Positions 8,588-16,993 of a stretch of DNA of 64,000 nucleotides are shown in pieces. The stretch is taken from NCBI RefSeq assembly GCF_017874475.1, contig NZ_JAGGLO010000002.1:62001-126000 (forward strand). The letters run 5' to 3'. Every line of letters begins with the position of its first letter. Position 1 is the stretch's first letter. Source of the DNA: Anaerococcus degeneri (GTDB lineage: Bacteria > Bacillota > Clostridia > Tissierellales > Peptoniphilaceae). The notes under the pieces are model-generated. The model saw nothing but the letters and a program-made list of their open reading frames with translations, was not told the DNA's origin and searched no databases. A program made the translations under genes and the position numbers.

Positions 8588-8895
8588 TTAATGGTAATAA
8601 AATTTTTGCTAAAGCATCAGACCTACCAACCATTTCTTGTCAGAAATGGGGTTAGGGCTTCAACTGGTAAAATTTTTATGGTTCTCACAGTTTTTCAAGC
8701 AAGCATAGCTTGCGATGTAAAAACTGATGAGAATCCTTATGTAATTTTTAAAAAGCCCGTCCGAATATCACTTCTCTGAAGCTCTCCGTGCTACCGCACT
8801 ATTATTCGGCATAAAGATGCCAAATCAAGGCATCTTTATGTGGCTCGGTGAGGACCGATGCGAAAAATACGATCATTGATTCTAAAAAGATTACC
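8588..8895. repeat. structured intergenic repeat, copy A
   Basis: Positions 8588-8750 are about 90% identical by eye to 15722-15885 (copy B). The conserved core (8690-8745) folds as three stacked stems: GGTTCTCA with TGAGAAnCC, CAGTTTTT with AAAAACTG, and a GCAAGC-ATA-GCTTGC apical hairpin, followed by CTTATGTAATTTTT. A 5' part contains CATTTCT-TGTC-AGAAATG. The right part (8751-8895) is unlike the other copies: it holds CCGAATA...TATTCGG, an 11-bp hairpin ATAAAGATGCC/GGCATCTTTAT, and ends with the shared AAAAAGATTAC. It fills the hydC leader, in the orientation opposite to the gene. Confidence 0.8.
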
Positions 8896-8920
8896 TTCCT
8901 TATTAATATTCTATAATTCC

Positions 8921-8952
8921 ATAATATCAGAATGTGAAAACAATTTCAACAT
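8921..8952 (-). promoter_or_regulatory. hyd operon promoter with overlapping dyad (Rex-like?)
   Basis: Minus strand: -35 TTGAAA (8949-8944), 17-bp spacer, -10 TATTAT (8926-8921). An imperfect palindrome, ATGTGAAA-acaa-TTTC(a)ACAT, covers 8932-8952 and so overlaps the -35 box and spacer. It resembles the spacing of Rex redox-sensor sites (inverted TTGTnAA repeats around 4 nt), which often control clostridial hydrogenase genes, but the match is partial. The predicted 5' leader is ~340 nt. Confidence 0.55.
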
Positions 8953-8976
8953 CTATATTCATTATTATTTAGGGAT

Positions 8977-8991
8977 TGATAATAATTATTA
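8977..8991. promoter_or_regulatory. Fur/PerR-like 7-1-7 box upstream of hyd promoter
   Basis: TGATAATAATTATTA matches the TGATAAT-N-ATTATCA 7-1-7 consensus at all but one position. It lies ~30 bp upstream of the hyd -35 box. Because Fur-family sites are AT-rich, chance occurrence in this genome is a real possibility. Confidence 0.45.
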
Positions 8992-9012
8992 AAATCGTTT
9001 TCAATACAGAAA

Positions 9013-9044
9013 CAAAAAAAGACTTGAAAATAAATTTCAAGTCT
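9013..9044 (-). terminator. terminator of the M29 aminopeptidase gene
   Basis: Perfect 9-bp stem GACTTGAAA / TTTCAAGTC with a 5-nt loop, followed leftward by TTTTTTTG. Confidence 0.9.
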
Positions 9045-9063
9045 CGTCTGTATCAAAATTTAC

Positions 9064-10296
9064 TTAAAATGCCCAGTTGCCGTCCTTAAAGATTGGGAAA
9101 GCTTGGCCGTTTTTGTAGCCTATGATTTCAAGGTCCTTATCTCCAACCATGAAGTCTTCGTGAATTAGGGAATCATTTAGGCCCACTGAATTGACTTCGC
9201 TATCATCAAGGTCAGCTCCGCCCTCAACGCAGGTTGGGTAAGCCTTGCCTAAGGCAAAGTGGCAAGACGCATTTTCGTCAAAAAGGGTGTTATAAAATAA
9301 GATATTTGAATTTGAAATTGGGCTGTCATATGGAACTAGGGCGATTTCGCCAAGATTTTTTGAGCCCTGGTCAGATTCAAGCATCTTTGCTAGGGTATCC
9401 TTGCCTTCCTTGGCATCAAAATCAATAACCACCCCATCCTTGAAGGTAAATTCAAAGTGGTTTATAACCACACCATTGTAAACAAGAGGTTTTGTAGCCA
9501 CAAGCCTGCCGTCAACTCCGTCGTATTGTGGAGCTGTGAAGACTTCTTCTGTTGGCATATTTGGAATAAACCTGTCGCCCTTTGCATTTTTAGAGCCAGC
9601 AGACATCCAGATGTGGTTTTTTGGCAATTTCACCTTTAAATCTGTCCCATTGGCTGATTTATAATGAACATAGTCAAATTGGTGGCTATTTAAAAAGTCT
9701 GCCTTGTCATCAAGGGTCTTAATGTGGTCTTCCCAATTTTTCTTAGTCTCTTCCCAAGATTCAGAAACTCTGCACACATCAAGGATGACTTCCCAGAGCT
9801 TATGGCAGGCCTCCTCGCCCTTGAGGTCTGGAAATACTTTTTCTGCCCATTTCACAGAAGGAACTGAAATTACAAGCCAAGACACAATGTCATTCATAGT
9901 ATATTTTACAAAGTCCTTTAACTTTAATGAACGAGCCTTAACAGCCTCAGAAATCTTAGCCTCATCAAGGCCTTTGAGTAAATCTGGATCATCGGACACA
10001 ATAGAAATCCTATTTGACCTCTTCTCAGCAATCTGATAGCGAGATTTTTCAACAACCCAGTCAGGCACTTCATTTAAGGTCTCTTGACTTTCGTATTCGT
10101 AAGCAAATCTTGTAAGAGCATCGTCAACCCAATTCACAGAAACCTTTCGAGCACCTTTTTCATAAGCCGCCTTAGTCATAAAACGAGCAAGTTCAGGCGA
10201 CTCAACAGGAGAAGAAATTAAAACATCCTCCCCATTTTGCACATTAACACCAAACTCAACAGCAAGCCTGGCGAAATTTTCTATTCTTTTTTGCAT
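9064..10296 (-). CDS. M29-family aminopeptidase (AmpS/PepS-like)
   Basis: 410 residues from the ATG at 10296, where GGGAGGAATT precedes the codon; four extra upstream residues lack support. Motifs for the two-metal site of M29 peptidases are visible in the C-terminal half: 'NMPTEEVFTAP', 'LGEIALV', 'ENASCHFALGKAYPTCVEGG' and 'NDSLIHEDFMVGD'. The enzyme removes N-terminal residues from peptides in the cytoplasm. It is monocistronic, flanked by a terminator and the divergent pepF. With the M3B and M42 enzymes nearby it fits a peptide-fermenting lifestyle. Confidence 0.92.
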   Translation of the reverse strand: MQKRIENFARLAVEFGVNVQNGEDVLISSPVESPELARFMTKAAYEKGARKVSVNWVDDALTRFAYEYESQETLNEVPDWVVEKSRYQIAEKRSNRISIVSDDPDLLKGLDEAKISEAVKARSLKLKDFVKYTMNDIVSWLVISVPSVKWAEKVFPDLKGEEACHKLWEVILDVCRVSESWEETKKNWEDHIKTLDDKADFLNSHQFDYVHYKSANGTDLKVKLPKNHIWMSAGSKNAKGDRFIPNMPTEEVFTAPQYDGVDGRLVATKPLVYNGVVINHFEFTFKDGVVIDFDAKEGKDTLAKMLESDQGSKNLGEIALVPYDSPISNSNILFYNTLFDENASCHFALGKAYPTCVEGGADLDDSEVNSVGLNDSLIHEDFMVGDKDLEIIGYKNGQAFPIFKDGNWAF

Positions 10297-10432
10297 AATT
10301 CCTCCCAATTTAAATCATTTATTACACTATACTCTTAATTTTATGCTAATAATCTTTTACTAAGGCTACAAAGTGATATAATAACAAGTAGTAAACCGAA
10401 TTTAAAATTATTTTTTATATAAGGAGAAAAAA

Positions 10433-12232
10433 ATGAAAAAAAGATGTGATGTTGACCCTAAAGAAACTTGGGCCATTGAAGACCTTTATGCGTCTGATGA
10501 CGCTTTTTATGCTGATCTTGAGAAATTAGCCAGGATGGCTTCTGATTTTAAGGAAAAATATTCAGTTCTTGAGACTAGCGATGATGTTTATGAATCTCTT
10601 GAAGCTTATTCTGATATAATTTCCCTTACAGACGGACTTGGCACTTTTGCTGGAATTTCTAAGGAAACAGATGCAACAGACGATGCCATGGCAAAAAGAG
10701 ATGCCAAGTTTGGAAGCGAAGTTTCAAAGATTTTTGCCAAACTTTCTTTCTATGATTCTGCCCTTGTCAAAGTTGACAGCAAAGTCTTAGATGAAACAAT
10801 AAAAAACCACCCAAAATATGCTTATTACCTCAAAAGAATAAAGGATAAGGCAAAATATTTACTAGACGAAAAAACCGAAGCAGCCCTTGCTGCCCTTGCC
10901 CCAACCTTTGATGCACCATATACAAATTACAACGATATGAGATATGGGGATATGAAGTTTGAAAATATCGACCACAATGGCGAAGAAGTTGTCCTTAACC
11001 ACAACACTTTCGAAGAATACCTCGAAGGCGAAACTGATACAGAATTAAGACGCAGAGCCTTTGCTGACTATCACAAGGTTTTGGCAGCCTACCAAAACGC
11101 TGACGCTTCAGTTTATAACAACCTTATCCAAAATGAAAAGATAATGGCAGATCTTCGTGGCTATGAATCAGTATTCCACTATCTTCTAGCCCGCCAAGAC
11201 GTGGACTTTGATGTTTACGAAAACCATATTGATATAATTATGGAAAAACTTTCTCCAATTATGAGAAAATATGCAAAAATCATCAAAAACCACTACGGCC
11301 TAGACGAAATGACCTATGCAGATTTGAAACTCGCCATAGACCCAGAATATGAGCCAAAAGTTTCTATCGAAGAGGCTAAATCCTATATAGTTGACGGACT
11401 TTCTCCACTAGGCGAAGAATATATCGGCTACATGAAAAAGGCCTTTGATGATAGGTGGATAGATTATTCACAAAATATCGGTAAGAGAACAGGCGCTTTC
11501 TGTTCATCTCCTTACCCATCCCATCCATTCATCATGACAACTTATAACGAATCTATGAGCCAAGTTATGACCCTTGCCCACGAACTAGGCCACGCTGGTC
11601 AAGGAATCCTTTCAAATGCCAACCAAAACGCCCTATCATGCGATATGTCCATGTACTTTGTAGAAGCTCCATCAACAGCCAACGAAATCACCATGGAAAG
11701 ATATCTACTTAAAAATGCCAAGGACGATAGGGAAAAACTTTGGGTCCTATCAACCATGATTGGCAAGACCTACTACCACAACTTTGTAACCCACTACCTA
11801 GAAGCTACCTTCCAAAGGGAAGTTTATAGACGTGTAGAAAAGGGCGAAAGTCTCTCAGCCGCAGATTTCAACCAAATCTTTAAGGACAAACTAGAAAAAT
11901 TCTGGGGCGATGCAGTAGTCTTAAACGAAGGAGCAGAACTCACCTGGATGAGACAACCTCACTACTACATGGGCCTATATTCCTTCACCTACCAAGCAGG
12001 ACTTACAATAGGTACAGCCATATCAGAAAAAATTGTCCACGGCACAGAAGAAGACAGAAAACAATGGTTAGAAGTCCTAAAACTAGGCGGATCTATGGGA
12101 CCAATAGACTTAGCAAAGGCTGCTGGTGTTGATATGACAACAACAAAACCAATAGAAGATGCAATAGACTTCATCGGCCAAATCGTTGATGAAATTGATG
12201 GGCTTTTGAAAAAACTAAATATGTATAAGTAA
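10433..12232 (+). CDS. pepF: Oligoendopeptidase F (M3B)
   Basis: 599 residues, the usual size for PepF. The zinc-binding motif 'TLAHELGHAGQG' (HExxH) is at ~residue 383, with the third ligand expected in 'EAPSTANEITMERYLL'. AAGGAGAAAAAA lies before the ATG, and TATAAT at 10377-10382 is a likely -10 box. The enzyme cleaves oligopeptides internally in the cytoplasm. Monocistronic, closed by a strong terminator. Confidence 0.95.
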   Translation: MKKRCDVDPKETWAIEDLYASDDAFYADLEKLARMASDFKEKYSVLETSDDVYESLEAYSDIISLTDGLGTFAGISKETDATDDAMAKRDAKFGSEVSKIFAKLSFYDSALVKVDSKVLDETIKNHPKYAYYLKRIKDKAKYLLDEKTEAALAALAPTFDAPYTNYNDMRYGDMKFENIDHNGEEVVLNHNTFEEYLEGETDTELRRRAFADYHKVLAAYQNADASVYNNLIQNEKIMADLRGYESVFHYLLARQDVDFDVYENHIDIIMEKLSPIMRKYAKIIKNHYGLDEMTYADLKLAIDPEYEPKVSIEEAKSYIVDGLSPLGEEYIGYMKKAFDDRWIDYSQNIGKRTGAFCSSPYPSHPFIMTTYNESMSQVMTLAHELGHAGQGILSNANQNALSCDMSMYFVEAPSTANEITMERYLLKNAKDDREKLWVLSTMIGKTYYHNFVTHYLEATFQREVYRRVEKGESLSAADFNQIFKDKLEKFWGDAVVLNEGAELTWMRQPHYYMGLYSFTYQAGLTIGTAISEKIVHGTEEDRKQWLEVLKLGGSMGPIDLAKAAGVDMTTTKPIEDAIDFIGQIVDEIDGLLKKLNMYK

Positions 12233-12234
12233 GC

Positions 12235-12266
12235 AAAAAACCTCCCGAATTTGGGAGGTTTTTTTA
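12235..12266. terminator. bidirectional terminator
   Basis: AAAAAACCTCCC / GGGAGGTTTTTTT with a 6-nt loop, between pepF and the convergent flavin-oxidase-like gene. Confidence 0.92.
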
Positions 12267-12277
12267 TCCAATAAAAC

Positions 12278-12754
12278 TTATCTTTCGTTTACCTTCTTAC
12301 CAGTCATATAAGCAATATGAAAAGCCAGCATCTTTGTGTTTTTAAAGCCTGCTTCCATATTTTCGTGGACTAGGTCCACATTTGGGTAATATTTTTTGGC
12401 AAGTCTTACCATGGCTTCTCTAGCAAAGTCTTGGTCTGTTATTTCTTCTACTAGACCATAAGCCACTACAGAAGAGGTGATTTTTGACCAACCATCTTCT
12501 GATATTCCCTCTTCTAGGATGGCTGTAAAACATGCCTTTGGATCTTTTTCTATGCAGTCAATCTTATAGCCAGTCTTTGTGCCGTGAAAATATAGGGCCT
12601 GGTTTTCTTCGTCATAGACGTAATTTAAAGGAAAACCATAAGGATAACCGTCATCTCCGTGTAGGCAAAGGACACCCCTTGCCGCCTTATGAAGGACTTC
12701 CTTGGTTCTTTCTGGACTTAATTCATTTTTTATTTTTCTGATTTTTCTAAACAT
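12278..12754 (-). CDS. Pyridoxamine 5'-phosphate oxidase-fold protein, NimA-like
   Basis: 158 residues of the split-barrel FMN-binding fold, with 'RGVLCLHGDDGYPYGFPLNYVYDEENQALYFHG' matching the N-terminal strand pattern of the NimA/5-nitroimidazole reductase-like group. These proteins bind FMN and reduce small molecules; a few members confer metronidazole resistance, but most are uncharacterised housekeeping flavoproteins. It follows the M42 peptidase by 10 nt and is probably cotranscribed. No resistance phenotype can be inferred from sequence alone. Confidence 0.8.
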   Translation of the reverse strand: MFRKIRKIKNELSPERTKEVLHKAARGVLCLHGDDGYPYGFPLNYVYDEENQALYFHGTKTGYKIDCIEKDPKACFTAILEEGISEDGWSKITSSVVAYGLVEEITDQDFAREAMVRLAKKYYPNVDLVHENMEAGFKNTKMLAFHIAYMTGKKVNER

Positions 12755-12764
12755 AAATTTTTCC

Positions 12765-13790
12765 TTACTTACTAATAAGATTCTCTAGCAAATCAAAAAG
12801 TGATTTTATTGCCTTTTCATGTGTCCTCTCGTATCCGTGGCTTGCTGCTACTCCGCAACCTACTAGGGCGTGTCTGTAGTCATAGTCGCTTGCTACTGCA
12901 GCTGAGGCGTCTGATCCGTAGAATGGGTAGATGTCTAGGCCGTAGTCTAGGTCTAATTCTTTGGCTATTGCAACTAAGTCGTTTGTAAGGTCATAGTTAT
13001 ATGGACCTGATGAATCTTTGGCGCAGATTGATAGTTTTAGTTCGTCACAAGCGAGGTCATCGTGGACTACTCCCATGTCAACTGCCACCATATCTCTGAT
13101 GCCTGCTGGGTGGCCGGATGCAGCACCGTGGCCTACTTCTTCGTAGATGGTAAACATCATATAAAGTGGACGGTTTATCTTTATATTTTTATCCTTAATT
13201 TCCTTAGCAAGGGCAAGGAGGACTCCGGCAGATGCCTTGTCATCAAGGTGGCGGCTTTTGACAAAGCCATTGTCTATCCTAAATCTTGGGTCAAGGGAGA
13301 TAAAATCACCGTTTCCTATGCCAAGTTTTTCTGTTTCTTCTTTAGAATGGGTTATGGCGTCAATTACAACTTCCATGGTTTCGTCGTTTCTCTTTGCTTC
13401 TCTAGGGGCGTCTGAACCGTGAACGGCTGGATTATTTAGCCTAACCACACCTGTATATTCCTTGCCAGATCTTGTGTGGATTTTGACATTTTCAAATTCC
13501 ACAAAATTAAGTGGGAAACCACCGAGCGTTGTCACCCTGAGGGCCCCGTTTGCCTTAACTGACCTTACCATAAGTCCCAAGGTATCAATGTGGGCAGAAA
13601 GCAAGAGGCCATTTTCCCCTTCCATTTCATTGATTGGGACAATGACGTTGCCCTTGTTATTTTGGTATGGTTTGTAGCCCAGTTTTCTAAATTCATCCAT
13701 CAAATATTTTTCAGCTAGTTTTGTGAAACCTGTTGGTGATGGGGTATTTACTAGATTTTCTATATATTTAGTAATTGTAGAGATTTCCAT
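12765..13790 (-). CDS. M42-family metallopeptidase
   Basis: 341 residues. The co-catalytic two-metal site is visible: 'SAHIDTLGLM', 'SRHLDDKASAG', 'IYEEVGHGA' with the catalytic Glu pair, 'VAVDMGVV' and C-terminal 'VAASHGYERTH'. M42 enzymes are large cytoplasmic aminopeptidases or deblocking enzymes (related to glutamyl aminopeptidase and FrvX). Length and motifs are normal. First gene of a two-gene unit with the flavin-oxidase-like gene. Confidence 0.93.
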   Translation of the reverse strand: MEISTITKYIENLVNTPSPTGFTKLAEKYLMDEFRKLGYKPYQNNKGNVIVPINEMEGENGLLLSAHIDTLGLMVRSVKANGALRVTTLGGFPLNFVEFENVKIHTRSGKEYTGVVRLNNPAVHGSDAPREAKRNDETMEVVIDAITHSKEETEKLGIGNGDFISLDPRFRIDNGFVKSRHLDDKASAGVLLALAKEIKDKNIKINRPLYMMFTIYEEVGHGAASGHPAGIRDMVAVDMGVVHDDLACDELKLSICAKDSSGPYNYDLTNDLVAIAKELDLDYGLDIYPFYGSDASAAVASDYDYRHALVGCGVAASHGYERTHEKAIKSLFDLLENLISK

Positions 13791-13867
13791 TTTTTTAATC
13801 CTTTCTTATAGTATAATATCAATAATCATATTATATGATAAGAAGAAAATTAATAAAGGAATGTAAA

Positions 13868-14386
13868 ATGAAAAGATATATTTTTAAGGAAAAATTCTTT
13901 AAAATCACAGATAAATATTGGATAAAGGACGAAGACGGCAATGATTCTTTTTATCTAGACCAAGATTTCACCTTTATGGGCTACAAGGCAGCGGTCTATG
14001 GACCTGATAGACAAAGGCTTTTTAGGATTGAAAAGAAAATCCTATCCCTTTTGCCAAAGTTTTTTGTAAATTTTGAAGACGGGTCGGAAATGCTTGTAAA
14101 CAAAAGATTTACCCTGCTTAGAAAGTCTATTGATGTGGACACAGATTTTGGAACAATTAATCTCAAGGGATCTGTTTGGGACTACAATTTTATCATAAGC
14201 CTTGATGGGCAAAAAATCGGCGAAGTTTCTAGGAAATTTATTTCACTCACCGACCAATACGCCCTTACAGTTTATGACGAGGACTACACCCTAGCCATGA
14301 TAGCCCTTGTAATTTGCCTAAACAAAATCCATGATGACGAGAAAAGTGCAGCAAATGCCGGAAATGCCGGCGGAGGAGAACAGTAA
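13868..14386 (+). CDS. LURP-one-related (tubby-like fold) protein
   Basis: 172 residues from the ATG at 13868, chosen over an upstream frame because AAAGGA precedes it and the product then begins 'MKRYIFKEKFFKITDKYWIKDEDG', the family N-terminus. LURP-one/YxjI-type proteins fold as a tubby-like beta barrel; biochemical role in bacteria is unknown. The C-terminus is a short Ala/Gly/Asn-rich tail encoded by a repeated AAATGCCGG unit. One base separates it from the downstream membrane-protein gene. Confidence 0.75.
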   Translation: MKRYIFKEKFFKITDKYWIKDEDGNDSFYLDQDFTFMGYKAAVYGPDRQRLFRIEKKILSLLPKFFVNFEDGSEMLVNKRFTLLRKSIDVDTDFGTINLKGSVWDYNFIISLDGQKIGEVSRKFISLTDQYALTVYDEDYTLAMIALVICLNKIHDDEKSAANAGNAGGGEQ

Positions 14387-14387
14387 G

Positions 14388-14852
14388 ATGCCACAACTAA
14401 TTTTTATCCTAGCGAGTCTATTCGCCCTAGCTGGGCTTTATAACATGTACTTGTTCGGACAAATCAAAGAAAAAATCAAATTCACTACAACAGACCTGGC
14501 AGTTCTAGGTATGATGGTAGTCATGTTCATCATTTACTATTGGGTTTTTAAACCTTATCCAATAAACGCCCTAGCCATCTCACTAGCCATGATATTTTGG
14601 AACTACACAGGGACAATAGCCAGGGGCTTTAGTGACGAATATGTATTTACCAACAAGCTAAACCCCTTCATTAACAAAAAAGTACCCCTAGGAGAAATAA
14701 AATCAGTCACCCTATCAAGGGCCAACAAAAATCTCCTCTTAATGGTCTACCTAAAAACCGCCAACAGCCAAGACAACATGAGCTTTGCCTTTTCAAGAGA
14801 AAAAGACCTAGTGAAAATACTTAAAAATCAAAAGGTGAATGTGATAAATTAG
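14388..14852 (+). CDS. Small membrane protein, unknown function
   Basis: 154 residues from the ATG at 14388, which has GGAGGAGAA upstream inside the end of the previous gene; a longer overlapping frame from 14331 is less likely. Three hydrophobic segments (~4-22, 36-53, 60-78) are followed by ~75 polar residues with a beta-rich, PH-like pattern ('EYVFTNKLNPFINKKVPLGEIKSVTLSR...LLLMVYLKT'). Not assigned to a named family. It is translationally coupled to the LURP-one protein, so the two may work together. Confidence 0.7.
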   Translation: MPQLIFILASLFALAGLYNMYLFGQIKEKIKFTTTDLAVLGMMVVMFIIYYWVFKPYPINALAISLAMIFWNYTGTIARGFSDEYVFTNKLNPFINKKVPLGEIKSVTLSRANKNLLLMVYLKTANSQDNMSFAFSREKDLVKILKNQKVNVIN

Positions 14853-14930
14853 GGGAAATGTTGAAAAAAATAGACTAAGTGGGCATATTAATAGTAACCA
14901 TGAGTTCTATTATAATGCACGGAATAACCA

Positions 14931-14963
14931 AAAAAAGACGAGCCTATCCGTTCGTCTTTTTTA
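14931..14963. terminator. bidirectional terminator before nagB
   Basis: AAAAGACGA / TCGTCTTTTTT stem with a 10-nt loop. It serves the plus-strand pair ending at 14852 and nagB ending at 14988. Confidence 0.88.
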
Positions 14964-14987
14964 GTAAAAATATTTAAAACTTACCAC

Positions 14988-15710
14988 CTAGCCATTATAA
15001 GCTTCTTCATCTACAAACAAATAAACATTTGGGTGTAGGTTTAAAAGTCCACATGGAAGGTCAGTTGAAATTTTATCATCGTTTAAGATTCTTTTTACTG
15101 CTTCGTGTTTGTTTTTGCCGCTGGCTAGAACTATTAGGGTTTTTGCGTTGAATACTTCTTCAACTCCCATAGAAAGGGCGTATTTTGGCACTTCGTCTTC
15201 ATTTTCAAAAAATCTTGAGTTGGCTTCTATGGTTGATTCTGTTAATTTTATTATAGAGGCACGTCTATTTAATTTTTCTGCTGGTTCGTTGAAGGCTATG
15301 TGGCCATTTGGTCCAAGGCCCAAAATTTGAATATCCCTTTGTCCAAATTCGTCTAATACTTTCCTATATTCTAGGGCGTATTTTTCGTCATTTTCTGGTG
15401 CATAAGGTAGATTGATATTTTCTTCTTTTATAGCTACGTGGTCAAAGAGGTTTTCGTGCATGAAATATGAATAAGATTGTTCGTTTGATGGGTCTATACC
15501 AACATATTCATCTAAATTCACACTTTTTGCATATTTAAAAGAAATTTCTCCTTCTTTTTGGGCAGCGATTAAGTTTTTATAAAGACCAATAGGGCTTGAT
15601 CCTGTTGCAAAACCAAACTTTATCTGTGGTTTTTCCATCATGTAATTTATTACAAACTCACTGGCTTTTTTGCTCATATCTTCATAATCTTTGCATACTA
15701 TTACTTTCAT
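14988..15710 (-). CDS. nagB: Glucosamine-6-phosphate deaminase
   Basis: 240 residues, full length for NagB. Motifs: phosphate-binding 'GFATGSSPIGLYKNL', 'SVNLDEYVG' and catalytic 'LGLGPNGHIAFNEPA'. It converts glucosamine-6-phosphate to fructose-6-phosphate and ammonia, linking amino-sugar use to glycolysis. The RBS is AAGGAG; copy B of the structured repeat ends immediately before it and fills the leader. nagA is not adjacent. Confidence 0.96.
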   Translation of the reverse strand: MKVIVCKDYEDMSKKASEFVINYMMEKPQIKFGFATGSSPIGLYKNLIAAQKEGEISFKYAKSVNLDEYVGIDPSNEQSYSYFMHENLFDHVAIKEENINLPYAPENDEKYALEYRKVLDEFGQRDIQILGLGPNGHIAFNEPAEKLNRRASIIKLTESTIEANSRFFENEDEVPKYALSMGVEEVFNAKTLIVLASGKNKHEAVKRILNDDKISTDLPCGLLNLHPNVYLFVDEEAYNG

Positions 15711-15721
15711 TTATTTCTCCT

Positions 15722-15961
15722 TTAATGGTAATAAAAATTTTTGCTAAAGCATCAGTCCTACCAACTATTTCTTGTCAGAAATGGGGTTAGGACTTCAATA
15801 GGTAAATTTTTTATGGTTCTCACAGTTTTTCAAGCATGCAAAGCTTGCGAAGTAAAAACTGATGAGAAGCCTTAAGTGACTTTTTCTTAAAATTACGATG
15901 AATAAGAGTAACATAAAGAAAATTTCACTGAACGTTCGTTGAAAAAGATTACGTTCATTAC
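15722..15961. repeat. structured intergenic repeat, copy B
   Basis: Left 164 bp nearly identical to copy A. Core stems: GGTTCTCA/TGAGAAgCC, CAGTTTTT/AAAAACTG, GCATGC-AAA-GCTTGC (one mismatch). The second module is present: a GTGA/TCAC outer pairing around ATTAC-GATGAATAAGA-GTAA, a divergent form of the GACGAAnAGGA loop of copies C and E. It ends in GAAAAAGATTACGTTC. The left end abuts the nagB RBS, as copy A abuts that of hydC. Confidence 0.82.
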
Positions 15962-16012
15962 TACTAATATATTATTACCCATATATTATGATTTTACCAT
16001 TATAAGCAAAAT

Positions 16013-16038
16013 AAAAAACCCGACCTGAGCCGGGTTTG
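16013..16038 (-). terminator. terminator of the rubrerythrin gene
   Basis: AAACCCG / CGGGTTT stem read leftward into a TTTTTTATTTT run, 10 nt beyond the stop. Confidence 0.88.
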
Positions 16039-16047
16039 ATGTTTGTT

Positions 16048-16641
16048 TTAGTAATTGAAAGCTGCTACTTCGAACCATTCTTGTGGGTGGTGGCATGCTG
16101 GGCAAATCTTTGGAGCTTTTTTGCCTTCATATAAGAAACCACAGTTTCCACATTTCCAGATTACTGATTCTTCTTTTTCGAATACTGTGCCGTTTTCTAC
16201 GTTATCGTGTAGTTTTTGATACCTATCTCTATGTGCACCTTCAGCCTTAGCAATGTTTCTGAATGCTCTTGCGATTTCGTCAAAGCCTTCTTCTTCTGCT
16301 ACGTCTGCGAATGATGGATACATATCTTCACATTCTTCGTTTTCGCCATCGATAGCGCCTTGAAGGTTTGTTAATGTGTCATGCCAAATTACTGGCCAAG
16401 CTGTATAACCTTCTGTAAGTTCGATTGTTTCAAGTTTAAATTCTTCTCTTAGGAATTTATAGAATCTTGCTGCGTGTTCTTTTTCGTTCATAGCTGTTTC
16501 TCTAAAGATAGCAGCGATTTGTCTATAACCTTCTTTTTCTGCAACTTTTGCAGCATATGTATATCTCATGTTTGCTTGTGATTCACCAACAAAAGATGTG
16601 ATTAGGTTTTGTGCTGTTTTACTTCCCTTTAATTCTGCCAT
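16048..16641 (-). CDS. rbr: Rubrerythrin
   Basis: 197 residues. The N-terminal four-helix diiron domain carries the paired ExxH-type ligands ('ESQANMRYTYAAK', 'ETAMNEKEHAARFYKF', 'DVAEEEGFDEIARAFRNIAKAEGAHRDRY'). The C-terminal rubredoxin-like domain has both CxxC pairs ('CGNCGFLYEG' and 'CPACHHP'). It reduces hydrogen peroxide in the cytoplasm of anaerobes. Monocistronic with its own strong promoter. Intact cysteines here contrast with the degenerate rubredoxin-like domain in the gene at 37537. Confidence 0.96.
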   Translation of the reverse strand: MAELKGSKTAQNLITSFVGESQANMRYTYAAKVAEKEGYRQIAAIFRETAMNEKEHAARFYKFLREEFKLETIELTEGYTAWPVIWHDTLTNLQGAIDGENEECEDMYPSFADVAEEEGFDEIARAFRNIAKAEGAHRDRYQKLHDNVENGTVFEKEESVIWKCGNCGFLYEGKKAPKICPACHHPQEWFEVAAFNY

Positions 16642-16683
16642 AATAATCTCCTTTATAATATTAGTTCATTTCCTGATATTCAT

Positions 16684-16775
16684 ACTATATTATTAATTAT
16701 TCGTTTTGTCAAGAATGATTCTAAAGTTCTAATGAATCTAAACTTGATATATATAATCATTATCATTATATCTTT
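16684..16775 (-). promoter_or_regulatory. rubrerythrin promoter and possible PerR/Fur-type site
   Basis: Minus strand: -35 TTGACA (16712-16707), 17-bp spacer, -10 TATAGT (16689-16684). About 40 bp further upstream, around 16753-16771, is ATAATCATTATCATTATAT, which contains an ATTATCA half-site typical of Fur/PerR boxes. The promoter is convincing; the operator is tentative. The rest of the 352-bp gap to pgi contains only AT-rich sequence and the pgi promoter (TATAAT at 16970-16975). Confidence 0.6.
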
Positions 16776-16993
16776 GCAATCGTTATAAGTATTTGATTTT
16801 AGCTATTTATTAAAATTATATTTCACCAAATGTTTTAAGTGTTTTTGCTGCTTGTCTGTTAACTTAAAAAAGTGATAACAGTTATCAATTTGTATAATAT
16901 CCAAAATTATTGATTATTTTTAATTATGATTTTAAAGGTTTTTACTCTATCGAGACAAATTGGGGTATAATTATATAAAGCAAAGGAGGCTAT

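Noticed and set aside
12278-12754. Metronidazole resistance gene (nim)
   Set aside because: Only the NimA-like fold is visible; most such flavoproteins do not confer resistance, so no resistance call is made.
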